Positions 1 to 5,961 of a DNA stretch of 64,000 nucleotides are shown piece after piece. The first letter of the stretch is position 1; every line of letters starts with the position of its first letter. The stretch spans positions 62,001-126,000 of the forward strand of contig SUTW01000005.1 in assembly GCA_015152475.1 (NCBI GenBank). Reading direction: 5' to 3'. Made by a program: the position numbers and the translations under genes. The stretch comes from Cyanobacteria bacterium SIG30 (lineage in GTDB: Bacteria > Cyanobacteriota > Vampirovibrionia > Gastranaerophilales > Gastranaerophilaceae). The notes under the pieces were generated by a model. That model ran no database searches and was not told the origin of the DNA. It saw only the letters and a program-made list of their open reading frames with translations.

Positions 1-141
1 CAAGAAGCATATCGTGAATTTAATCATTTAAGTTTGCCAATTACGGAAAAAATCCACAAAGAAATAATCTCGCTCCCAATTTCTCAAGTTATGAGCGAAG
101 AAGATGCTTATGAAGTTTGCAGGATAGTTAATTCTTATTAA
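1..141 (+). CDS. DegT/DnrJ/EryC1/StrS aminotransferase, C-terminal end only
   Basis: The window opens inside this gene; only the last 46 codons and the TAA stop are visible. The tail contains LPITEKIHKEIISLPIS followed by a short helix ending RIVNSY. This is the usual C-terminus of PLP-dependent sugar aminotransferases of the DegT/DnrJ/EryC1/StrS family, which make amino sugars for surface glycans. The catalytic lysine lies outside the window. Its 3' end overlaps the 3' end of the convergent gene on the minus strand by 14 bases. The exact sugar substrate cannot be told from the tail. Confidence 0.75.
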   Translation, partial: QEAYREFNHLSLPITEKIHKEIISLPISQVMSEEDAYEVCRIVNSY

Positions 142-1300
142 CCTTGTTTCTTTTCTTTAACATTTTTTGTTGAAAATCTTTATCATGTTGGAATTTATAA
201 CCGTCATAAAGAGTCTTTGACAACATGTTTGCAAAACGTCTGTGCCCGCTCCAATAAGATGTGTGTGCTACGGTAAAAATGCGTCCTGACCAATAAGATT
301 TGCTATATATAAATCCTGTCGGATTTTCAAATTTGTATCCTAAAAGATTTTCAATTTCTCGATATGTCAGAGTATCTCCTGTTGTAAAGCCAAGAGGATC
401 TTCTTTGAAATTGGCAGTTATTTTAAACATTCCATTTTCAATCATGTATTTAAGTAAATATTTATTATAAAAATTTATTTCATAATCTGGATCACCTAAA
501 TCTGAATAAAATAAAATGAGTGGGTTTGCAAAACCAATTGTTCCTAAGATTGCACCCTCTGGCGCACAATATTTTTCCGTTACTTCATCAATTTTTGAAT
601 AATTTTTAATTAAGTTTTGGTTATTTTTGTCTAAAATTAAATGACCTGCCGTTGTAACTGTTCCCATATTTCCGTATCTTATAGCAGACATACATGTATT
701 TTTCCTAGGATTTTTTAAAACGTAATTTATAACTTCATTATCAACATTTAGATATTTAAAAATTCCTTCAATATTTATGTATGGAATTTTATTAAACAAA
801 TATTCGTAATTTACAAAGTTCCCGGCACTATATCCCATTAAGACGCTTTTGTTGCCTTTTTGCCATTCGGCTTTTACCATTTCATTCAATTCATCCAGAA
901 TTGGCAACATATTGTGTGTTTTTTGAACCCAGATTGCATCGTGCATATATTTTGCAATTAATGTTCTTGCTATAGCCGAACCAAGTGCATTAAAGTCATT
1001 TGAAAAATCAAGTTGTCTTTCGACAAATTCAAGGTCTGTTTTGCTTTTATCGCCCCAAAAAAATATTACAGGTTTTTCATTTATACTATATTTGTTTAAG
1101 GTTAAATTTTTCTTTTTTTCATTTTTGATTTTTTTGATTATGGAAGGGTGTAATTTTTTTTCAATTCCATTCATAAACCAATTTTTCATTTTTTCATTGT
1201 TGTTATTCGAGCCATTTATATAGATAAGGCTTATGTTTTGGGCGTTAACCGCAAGTGTTGTTATAAAAAATATTAAGACTAATGCTATAACTTTTTTCAT
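128..1300 (-). CDS. Secreted protein with a GxSxG (esterase/lipase-like) motif
   Basis: This is a 390-residue protein with a clean signal peptide: Lys-Lys, a hydrophobic core, and a likely cut after VNA near residue 20. Residues 156-160 read GYSAG, the nucleophile-elbow pattern of alpha/beta hydrolases, and it is preceded by a hydrophobic strand (KSVLM) as expected. The rest contains many Tyr/Asn residues and no domain I recognise by name. A GGGAG ribosome-binding site precedes the ATG. An exported serine hydrolase is a reasonable guess, but the other catalytic residues were not located, so the function remains inferred. It lies directly downstream of the thioesterase gene on the same strand with a 3-base gap and is probably co-transcribed with it. 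Confidence 0.6.
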   Translation of the reverse strand: MKKVIALVLIFFITTLAVNAQNISLIYINGSNNNNEKMKNWFMNGIEKKLHPSIIKKIKNEKKKNLTLNKYSINEKPVIFFWGDKSKTDLEFVERQLDFSNDFNALGSAIARTLIAKYMHDAIWVQKTHNMLPILDELNEMVKAEWQKGNKSVLMGYSAGNFVNYEYLFNKIPYINIEGIFKYLNVDNEVINYVLKNPRKNTCMSAIRYGNMGTVTTAGHLILDKNNQNLIKNYSKIDEVTEKYCAPEGAILGTIGFANPLILFYSDLGDPDYEINFYNKYLLKYMIENGMFKITANFKEDPLGFTTGDTLTYREIENLLGYKFENPTGFIYSKSYWSGRIFTVAHTSYWSGHRRFANMLSKTLYDGYKFQHDKDFQQKMLKKRNKVNKN

Positions 1301-1303
1301 TTT

Positions 1304-2035
1304 TTACTCCCAATAAATTTTTATTGTTGCGTGTTCTATATTTTCGCCACTTTTTAAATTATGCAGAGTATAACCATTTTCGATTTGCGTTTGAATTTCA
1401 ACTTCTTGATTTTCTAAAGTTGCTTCTTTTTTGAAATCTATATCAATTCCTTTTATTGATTTTTCTTTTATAAATTCTACATTAAGGCTTTCAAGTGCCC
1501 ATTTTATGTAATTTGAATTGTTGACGTGTCCATTTAAATCAATATCATCATACATTATTTTTATATTTTGAGTTTTATCAATTCTTTCTATTGTTGGCAC
1601 TTTGTCAAAATCAGCATCAAATGCCGTTGTTTCTGTTAATTTTGGAAATTCTAAAACTTTATAAGGAATTATCGGGCGCTTTTTATTTATGTCTATCATA
1701 ACCCATAAACTTGAAGCCACCATTGCGTCTTTGCCATTTTCTTTTTGTATTTTAAAATCACGTCTGCAAGTTATTCCTGATGATATAACAGGCCATGTTA
1801 AAACTTTAATTTCTTCCCATGAATTTATTTTTTCAAAAAATTTTAATCTGTATTTTATAACAAACCAGGCAAGTCCTTTTGAATAGACATCACTAAAACC
1901 GAATCCATAACTTTCAGCATTTATGTAGGCAACATCTTCTAAAATATGAAACATTGCATTTGGTTTTAATTCATTGTTAAAATTAACATCTGAGCTTTTA
2001 ACTTCGTATGTTTTTTCAAGCATATTCTCTATCAT
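1304..2035 (-). CDS. Acyl-ACP thioesterase (FatA/FatB-type)
   Basis: This is a 243-residue cytosolic protein made of two hotdog halves. The N-terminal half has the family pattern YEVKSSDVNFNNELKPNAMFHILEDVA, then GLAWFVIKYRL and a WEEIKVLTWP segment. The second half has DIDLNGHVNNSNYIKW, the Asn/His-containing active-site stretch of acyl-ACP thioesterases. These enzymes release fatty acids from acyl carrier protein. The start at 2035 is backed by a GGAGAAAG site six bases upstream. It appears to be first in a two-gene unit with the secreted GxSxG protein. Confidence 0.85.
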   Translation of the reverse strand: MIENMLEKTYEVKSSDVNFNNELKPNAMFHILEDVAYINAESYGFGFSDVYSKGLAWFVIKYRLKFFEKINSWEEIKVLTWPVISSGITCRRDFKIQKENGKDAMVASSLWVMIDINKKRPIIPYKVLEFPKLTETTAFDADFDKVPTIERIDKTQNIKIMYDDIDLNGHVNNSNYIKWALESLNVEFIKEKSIKGIDIDFKKEATLENQEVEIQTQIENGYTLHNLKSGENIEHATIKIYWE

Positions 2036-2169
2036 AACTTTCTCCTTAAACTTATTTTAACTTAAATATTTTTTTAAGTCGTTTTTAATAAATAATTCTT
2101 TCTTTTTAGCCAACAGACTAGATAAAAATAGGAAAAATTAATGCATAATGCAAGAAAGGAGAAAAAACC

Positions 2170-2376
2170 ATGTATAAATTTTTTAAGTATTTAACTTTTT
2201 CATTAGTTTTGATTGGCGCACTGAACTGGGGACTTGTTGGTCTTTTTGGGTTTGACCTTGTTGCTTTTTTGTTTGGTGAAATGACATTGCTTTCAAGAAT
2301 TATTTATTCACTTGTCGGCTTAAGTGCCATTGTTGCACCGGTTATCGGTTTTGCTTGTTGCAGAGATGATATGTAA
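2170..2376 (+). CDS. DUF378 small membrane protein
   Basis: This is a 68-residue protein with two hydrophobic helices. The segment LIGALNWGLVGLFGFDLVAFLFG followed by LSRIIYSLVGLSAI is the diagnostic pattern of DUF378. Members are small inner-membrane proteins of unknown role. A good AAGGAG site precedes the ATG, and a strong hairpin terminator follows directly, so it is a single-gene transcript. Two cysteines near the C-terminus (ACC) are present. The family call is firm; no function can be assigned. Confidence 0.85.
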   Translation: MYKFFKYLTFSLVLIGALNWGLVGLFGFDLVAFLFGEMTLLSRIIYSLVGLSAIVAPVIGFACCRDDM

Positions 2377-2377
2377 C

Positions 2378-2403
2378 AAAAGAGGACTTTTTGTCCTCTT
2401 TTT
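2378..2403 (+). terminator. Rho-independent terminator after the DUF378 gene
   Basis: AAAAGAGGAC pairs with GTCCTCTTTT across a five-base loop, and the 3' arm runs into a T-stretch. It starts two bases after the stop codon. Confidence 0.85.
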
Positions 2404-2474
2404 AGAAACATCAGTCCCTACGTGGCTTGCTTGCTACTTGTACTAAACTTTTGCTAACTTGCTAATATTCTTTT

Positions 2475-2666
2475 TTAACTAAGACAATTCCTTTTGGAGT
2501 TGCCTTTAACTTTGTCTTTTAAAATTCCGCCAACTTCGTCGATGATTTTGCGTTTGTCCTCGTTTTCCACTTTTTCTTTTTCCTCATCTTTTTCGTTTTT
2601 CGCATTGCCTGCAATTAGATTTTGAATAAAATCTTTTGTTTTTTATTGTAATTCTTCTAGTTCCAT
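2475..2666 (-). pseudogene. Broken copy of the small charged protein gene at 3191-3388
   Basis: Read on the minus strand from the ATG at 2666, this copy matches the intact gene at 3191-3388 codon for codon for about 50 codons. However, codon 8 is TAA where the intact copy has CAA. After the shared ILKDKV the C-terminus diverges (KGNSKRNCLS then stop). The upstream ribosome-binding region (CTCCTTATTTT on the plus strand) is also shared. The premature stop after seven codons makes it a likely pseudogene, unless it is reinitiated or read through. Confidence 0.75.
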
Positions 2667-2699
2667 TTTTTGCTCCTTATTTTGTAATTTTTATTAACA
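2506..2699. repeat. Direct repeat, copy 1 (partner at 3229-3419)
   Basis: About 190 bases are nearly identical to 3229-3419 in the same orientation, covering most of the small charged protein gene plus its ribosome-binding region. The copies differ by a few substitutions, one of which creates the stop codon of the pseudogene. Confidence 0.8.
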
Positions 2700-2705
2700 T
2701 CAGGG

Positions 2706-2734
2706 TTGAAAAGTTGGTTCAAAGGGTGTATAAT
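2706..2734 (+). promoter_or_regulatory. Strong sigma70-type promoter for ncRNA 1, with operator-like palindrome
   Basis: TTGAAA at 2706-2711 and TATAAT at 2729-2734 are separated by exactly 17 bases. The -35 region lies in an inverted repeat, TTGAA-AAGTTGG-TTCAA-like (2706-2722). An almost identical copy stands at 3095-3122. No open reading frame with a ribosome-binding site follows, which points to a non-coding transcript. Confidence 0.8.
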
Positions 2735-2740
2735 GTAGAT

Positions 2741-2848
2741 GATTGACTAATGACGTACGGCAAATCGCTACCGTATCAAAGGGTAATAATTTATTTATTA
2801 CGCGATTATATGTAGGAGTTTGGCGACCTACCGTTAGTCAATTTTTTT
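2741..2848 (+). ncRNA. Predicted small structured RNA 1
   Basis: The predicted transcript begins about seven bases after the -10 box. A perfect 9-bp outer stem (ATTGACTAA 2742-2750 with TTAGTCAAT 2834-2842) encloses three hairpins. They are TACGG/CCGTA (2756-2775, ten-base loop), TAATAA/TTATTA (2784-2800) and GTAGG/CCTAC (2812-2831, ten-base loop). The first loop contains AATCGC, which can pair with GCGATT at 2802-2807 to form a pseudoknot, or through TCGC with GCGA of the third loop. Seven T follow, as in an intrinsic terminator. It does not fit a tRNA, an integron attC site or any RNA family I recognise. The transcript is inferred, not shown. Confidence 0.65.
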
Positions 2849-3058
2849 ATATTGTTTTTGGTTTGTTATGTCTGTTACTTTTATATCCTGTAATAATGGC
2901 TATGGCTTTCTCATTTTTTAATTCTTTGGAAATTATAACCGTTGCATCCTTGTATCTTATTTTCCAACGATCATCTATTCATTCCCAAACACCTCAACAT
3001 CTAACCTAGCGACATTTCTTAAAAGCCTATTCATTCCCTTTATCTGCTCTGTGTGCAT
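2847..3058 (-). pseudogene. Frameshifted remnant of a small protein gene
   Basis: On the minus strand, an ATG at 3058 opens a frame reading MHTEQIKGMNRLLRNVARL and ending GNE-stop at 2975. Immediately after, a different frame continues with protein-like sequence (IDDRWKIRYKDATVIISKEL, then AIAIITGYKS) to a stop at 2847-2849. The join looks like one gene broken by a single indel. I do not recognise the family. It lies between the two small RNA units and antisense to them, which suggests decayed accessory DNA. Confidence 0.4.
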
Positions 3059-3094
3059 TTCTTGATATTTCTTAATAAATCTATATAGATATAG

Positions 3095-3122
3095 TTGAAA
3101 AGTTGGTTCAAGGGTGTATAAT
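3095..3122 (+). promoter_or_regulatory. Sigma70-type promoter for ncRNA 2, near copy of the promoter at 2706
   Basis: TTGAAA at 3095-3100 and TATAAT at 3117-3122 have a 16-base spacer. From the -35 box to the -10 box it matches the promoter at 2706-2734 except for one deleted A, including the TTGAA...TTCAA inverted repeat. Confidence 0.75.
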
Positions 3123-3128
3123 GTAAGT

Positions 3129-3192
3129 GAAGATGTTCCCTTGATGGTATTTTTCGCACTTAATTGGCGTTGCACCGTGGAGCATCTTTTTT
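3129..3192 (+). ncRNA. Predicted small structured RNA 2
   Basis: A 10-bp basal stem (AAGATGTTCC 3130-3139 with GGAGCATCTT 3179-3188, one G-T pair) encloses a second stem (ATGGT 3144-3148 with ACCGT 3174-3178) and an inner CGC/GCG hairpin (3155-3157 with 3167-3169). A run of six T follows the basal stem. The RNA would end at the stop codon of the convergent small gene. Because the promoter is shared with ncRNA 1 but the body is unrelated, these look like two members of a co-regulated set. The transcript is inferred. Confidence 0.6.
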
Positions 3193-3388
3193 ATTGTTCG
3201 TGTTTTTTACCTGTTCTTACTTCTTCATCAACTTTGTCTTTTAAAATTCCGCCAACTTCGTCGATGATTTTGCGTTTGTCCTCGTTTTCCACTTTTTCTT
3301 TCTCCTCATCTTTTTCGTTTTTCGCATTGCCTGCAATTAGATTTTGAATAAAATCTTTTGTTTTTTGTTGTAGTTCTTCTAGTTCCAT
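3191..3388 (-). CDS. Small highly charged protein of unknown function
   Basis: This is a 65-residue protein rich in Lys and Glu with no hydrophobic segment. It is probably helical (MELEELQQKTKDFIQNLIAG, then NEKDEEKEKVENEDKRKIID). A CTCCTTA complement (TAAGGAG site) precedes the ATG. A second copy with a premature stop lies at 2475-2666. Its start lies about 65 bases from the large palindrome at 3453-3483, so it could be controlled divergently from the perR promoter. I do not recognise the family. Confidence 0.6.
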   Translation of the reverse strand: MELEELQQKTKDFIQNLIAGNAKNEKDEEKEKVENEDKRKIIDEVGGILKDKVDEEVRTGKKHEQ

Positions 3389-3419
3389 TTGTTTACTCCT
3401 TATTTTTTAATTTTCCTTA
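3229..3419. repeat. Direct repeat, copy 2 (partner at 2506-2699)
   Basis: This is the intact copy of the repeat described at 2506-2699. Similarity begins at CAACTTTGTC-like sequence and ends just upstream of the ribosome-binding site of the small charged protein gene. Confidence 0.8.
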
Positions 3420-3437
3420 ACATTTAAATTTCATCTG

Positions 3438-3483
3438 TTGACTTTTTTAATATTTAATGATAATAATAATTATTATCATTAAA
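3438..3483 (+). promoter_or_regulatory. perR promoter with 31-base Fur/PerR-type palindromic operator
   Basis: A perfect inverted repeat with 15-base arms around a single central A spans 3453-3483. Its core GATAATAATAATTATTATC differs from the classical 19-bp Fur box at two positions. TTGACT at 3438-3443 and TAATAA at 3461-3466 (17-base spacer) form a promoter whose -10 lies inside the palindrome, so a bound regulator would block transcription. The gene for a PerR-type regulator follows, implying autoregulation of the perR-ferritin-rubrerythrin unit. Confidence 0.8.
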
Positions 3484-3570
3484 TAAAATAAAAATAATAA
3501 AAATAATAAAAATAATAAAAATTAAAATAATAATAAAAAATAAAATAATAATAAAAAATAAAATTATTTT
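3484..3570. repeat. A/T-only tandem repeat in the perR leader
   Basis: Repeats of AAAATAAT and related units, with no G or C from 3478 to 3570. It lies between the operator and the perR start and would form a long unstructured 5' leader. Confidence 0.7.
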
Positions 3571-3619
3571 TGTTTATGCAAAATTAAAATGTTTTAAATA
3601 ATTTAAGTGACGTAAATTT

Positions 3620-4015
3620 ATGAAAAAAGAAAGAAATACATACCAAAAAGAAATAATTTTAAAAACACTTCAGGAATTTGTCGTGCATCCAAGTGCTGAA
3701 GAATTGTATAAAAAAATTAGTGAAAACTATCCTGAAATTGGAATTGCAACTGTTTACAGAAATTTAAACAAAATGGCATCTGATGGCACGATTAAAAAGA
3801 TTGAAGGTTTGAGTTCGCAATCACATTTTGACCATAATACTTTTGAACATTTTCATTTTATTTGCGAAAAATGTGGCAAAATCTTTGATATCCCAAAAGA
3901 AGTTGCGCCTGAAATAGTTAAAAAAGTTGAAGATAATATGGGTTTTAAAATTTTAAATTATGATGTAATATTAAGTGGTATATGTAAAAATTGCAAAGGA
4001 GAAAAAAATGATTAG
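3620..4015 (+). CDS. perR: PerR-type peroxide-sensing repressor (Fur family)
   Basis: This is a 131-residue winged-helix metal-dependent regulator. All regulatory metal ligands of Bacillus PerR are present with identical spacing: His23, Asp71, His77, His79 and Asp90 (Bacillus His37, Asp85, His91, His93, Asp104). Aspartate rather than glutamate at position 71 favours PerR over Fur. The structural zinc site is Cys82/Cys85 and Cys122/Cys125. The protein should sense peroxide by iron-catalysed histidine oxidation and repress defence genes. It is first in a unit with ferritin (8-base overlap) and reverse rubrerythrin, and a palindromic operator lies upstream. No strong Shine-Dalgarno is seen before the ATG at 3620. 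Confidence 0.88.
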   Translation: MKKERNTYQKEIILKTLQEFVVHPSAEELYKKISENYPEIGIATVYRNLNKMASDGTIKKIEGLSSQSHFDHNTFEHFHFICEKCGKIFDIPKEVAPEIVKKVEDNMGFKILNYDVILSGICKNCKGEKND

Positions 4016-4517
4016 TGAAAAAATGCAAAATGCTTTTAATGAGCAAATAAATAAAGAACTTTATTCTGAATATTTATATCTTGCAATGAAAGCTTATTTT
4101 TCAGAATTAAATCTTCAAGGTTTTGTAAATTGGTTTGATGTTCAGGTTCAAGAAGAACACGCGCATGCTATGGGTATGTATGATTATGTTATTGAACGTG
4201 GCGGACATGTTGAACTTTTGGCTATTGATAAACCAGAAGTTGAAGGCAAAACTCCTGTTGAAATTTTTGAACAAGTTTTGCGTCATGAAGAATTTGTAAC
4301 TTCAAGAATTAATGCTCTTATGGATGTAGCAGATGAAGTTAAAGACAGAGCTGCACTTTCTTTTCTTGATTGGTATTTAAAAGAACAAGTTGAAGAAGAA
4401 GCAAGTGTTGGTGGCGTTTTGGCAACTCTTAAATTGATTGGAGATGACAAAAATGCACTTCTTTTATTAGATAAAGATTTACAAACAAGGGTGTTTACAG
4501 CACCAGTTATAGGTTAA
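4008..4517 (+). CDS. ftnA: Non-haem ferritin
   Basis: This is a 169-residue four-helix iron-storage protein. EYLYLAMKAYF, then QEEHAHAMGMYDY (ferroxidase Glu-Glu-x-His) and the later EEQVEEE-type helix with bulky C-terminal tail match bacterial ferritin. The ATG at 4008 is chosen because AAAGGAG lies six bases upstream. The longer in-frame reading would run back into the perR coding region. The gene overlaps the end of perR by 8 bases (ATGATTAG), implying translational coupling. The protein stores iron and removes Fe(II) that would fuel Fenton chemistry, consistent with PerR control. Confidence 0.93.
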   Translation: MISEKMQNAFNEQINKELYSEYLYLAMKAYFSELNLQGFVNWFDVQVQEEHAHAMGMYDYVIERGGHVELLAIDKPEVEGKTPVEIFEQVLRHEEFVTSRINALMDVADEVKDRAALSFLDWYLKEQVEEEASVGGVLATLKLIGDDKNALLLLDKDLQTRVFTAPVIG

Positions 4518-4535
4518 TTATAAGGAGAATTGAAA

Positions 4536-5075
4536 ATGACTAAATTTGTATGTACAGTTTGTGGTTGGTCAACAGAAGCTGAAGTTGCACCAGAAAAATG
4601 TCCTCTTTGTGGAGCAACTACTTTTAATAAAATCGAAGAAGGTGTTAAAACTTATGCAACAGAACACCATGTAGGTGATGGCGTTGTTGAAGATAAAGAA
4701 ATTATGGAAGGGCTTCGCATGAATTTTCAAGGCGAATGTACTGAAGTTGGCATGTATCTTGCAATGTCTAGAGTTGCAGAACGTGAAGGTTATCCTGAAA
4801 TTGCTGAAGCTTACAAAAGATATGCATTTGAAGAAGCAGAACACGCTGCAAAATTTGCTGAACTTTTAGGCGAAGTTGTTACAGATTCAACAAAGAAAAA
4901 CCTTGAATTAAGAGCAGATGCAGAACATGGCGCTTGTGAAGGTAAAATGGCTATTGCAAAAAGAGCTAAAGAGTTGGGCTATGATGCAATTCATGATACA
5001 GTTCATGAAATGGCAAAAGATGAAGCCCGCCATGGCAAAGGCTTTGATGGACTTTTGAAAAGATATTTTGGTTAA
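4536..5075 (+). CDS. Reverse rubrerythrin (N-terminal rubredoxin domain)
   Basis: This is a 179-residue protein. A rubredoxin-type site lies first (Cys6, Cys9, Cys22, Cys25), followed by a ferritin-like di-iron domain with [32 protein letters not shown] and KDEARHGK helices. This order is that of the reverse rubrerythrins of anaerobes, which reduce hydrogen peroxide using electrons passed through the rubredoxin centre. The ATG at 4536 has AAGGAG eight bases upstream; a TTG two codons earlier is less likely. It is last in the perR-ferritin unit. A separate classical rubrerythrin (C-terminal rubredoxin) lies at 42091-42630. Confidence 0.93.
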   Translation: MTKFVCTVCGWSTEAEVAPEKCPLCGATTFNKIEEGVKTYATEHHVGDGVVEDKEIMEGLRMNFQGECTEVGMYLAMSRVAEREGYPEIAEAYKRYAFEEAEHAAKFAELLGEVVTDSTKKNLELRADAEHGACEGKMAIAKRAKELGYDAIHDTVHEMAKDEARHGKGFDGLLKRYFG

Positions 5076-5101
5076 GTTTTAAACTTTACTTCAAATATAC
5101 G

Positions 5102-5137
5102 TATTTTTAGGGTTTTGTTTACAAAACCCTAAAAATA
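5102..5137 (+). terminator. Terminator of the perR-ferritin-rubrerythrin unit
   Basis: A 16-bp perfect stem (TATTTTTAGGGTTTTG with its complement) around a TTTA loop. The arms are A/T at the outer ends, so it could work on both strands. Confidence 0.85.
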
Positions 5138-5170
5138 TGCTAATTTTATTTTAGATAAGGAGAAGAATAG

Positions 5171-5875
5171 ATGAAAAAATATGTTGCTTTATGTTTATTA
5201 ATTGCTTTTTCAGTATTTAATTTTGCTCCGTTTGCTTATGGAGTTGAGCAAACTGAACATTTGCTAAATTCAAAAAAAGTTGAAAAGAAAAGTCCAACAA
5301 ATTTGGTTAAAAAAGAGGAAAATTCAGTTACCATTCTTGAATATAACGTAATTGAAGCTAGTTTTGCGCAAGATTTTTCAACAAAAACTGCAAAAGTTGG
5401 TGATAAAGTTGATTTTCTTTTAAATTCTGGTTTACAAACTAAAGAAGGCACAAAACTTTTACCAGATGGAACAAAATTAGTTACTCAAATTTCAAATATT
5501 ATCAAACCAAAATCATTTAACAGAAGTGGTAAAGTTTCTTTAGAATTTATTGAATTTGTTAAGCCTGATGGAACAATAATTCCTGTTGAAGCTAAGATAT
5601 TCAATAATAAAGGTTATTTATCAAGAGGTAAATTAAATGCGCTTGGAAAAGGTTTAGGTACGACTCTTGGTCTTGGCGCCGTTGGTGTTGGTGCAGGTTG
5701 CGGTATTGGTGTTGCAGCAAGTGCTGTTATTGTTGGTGGTTTTGCAATAGGTTTACCTATTGGTATTGCAGTTGGTGCGCTTGCCGGTCTTGTTACACCT
5801 GGTTTACATTATAAAGCAAAAGCTGGCGATACAATTCTTTTTCAATTGCTAGATGATGTTTCAATAGCACAATAA
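5171..5875 (+). CDS. Exported protein with glycine-rich membrane hairpin, unknown function
   Basis: This is a 234-residue protein with a signal peptide (about residues 1-25, cut near AYG). A central beta-rich domain (residues 55-155) contains phrases such as AKVGDKVDFLL and GTKLLPDGTKLVTQI, which look like a periplasmic beta-barrel or SH3-like domain. Residues 160-215 are extremely Gly/Ala/Val rich (GLGTTLGLGAVGVGAGCGIGV and similar), forming a glycine-zipper pair able to insert in a membrane. The C-terminus returns to beta pattern (AGDTILFQLLDD). TAAGGAGA precedes the ATG. I do not recognise the family by name. Confidence 0.6.
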   Translation: MKKYVALCLLIAFSVFNFAPFAYGVEQTEHLLNSKKVEKKSPTNLVKKEENSVTILEYNVIEASFAQDFSTKTAKVGDKVDFLLNSGLQTKEGTKLLPDGTKLVTQISNIIKPKSFNRSGKVSLEFIEFVKPDGTIIPVEAKIFNNKGYLSRGKLNALGKGLGTTLGLGAVGVGAGCGIGVAASAVIVGGFAIGLPIGIAVGALAGLVTPGLHYKAKAGDTILFQLLDDVSIAQ

Positions 5876-5901
5876 AGACTTAATTTTATCCATATTTAAT
5901 T

Positions 5902-5928
5902 GCCTCCATTTTCGGAGGCTTTCTTTTT
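5902..5928 (+). terminator. Rho-independent terminator
   Basis: GCCTCC pairs with GGAGGC over a six-base loop, followed by TTTCTTTTT. It ends the 5171-5875 transcript. Confidence 0.85.
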
Positions 5929-5961
5929 GGCAATTTATTTTTTTTCATGTTTTATCTAATT

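Noticed and set aside
2742-2842. Structured element as an integron attC site, retron or tRNA
   Set aside because: The terminal GTTRRRY/RYYYAAC core sites are missing, no integrase or reverse transcriptase gene is in the window, and there is no T-arm or anticodon geometry.
2743-3009. Plus-strand 88-codon reading frame
   Set aside because: It covers the predicted small RNA, has no ribosome-binding site, and the minus strand in the same place shows better protein-like sequence.
2975-3175. Full 66-residue minus-strand reading frame
   Set aside because: Its first 39 residues are antisense to the second small RNA and its promoter; only the part from the ATG at 3058 looks protein-like.
3484-3570. 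Tandem AAAATAAT repeats as a CRISPR-like array
   Set aside because: The units are short A/T-only microrepeats with no unique spacers and no cas genes nearby.
5102-5137. Insertion-sequence inverted repeat
   Set aside because: There is no transposase or target duplication; it is a terminator hairpin directly after an operon.
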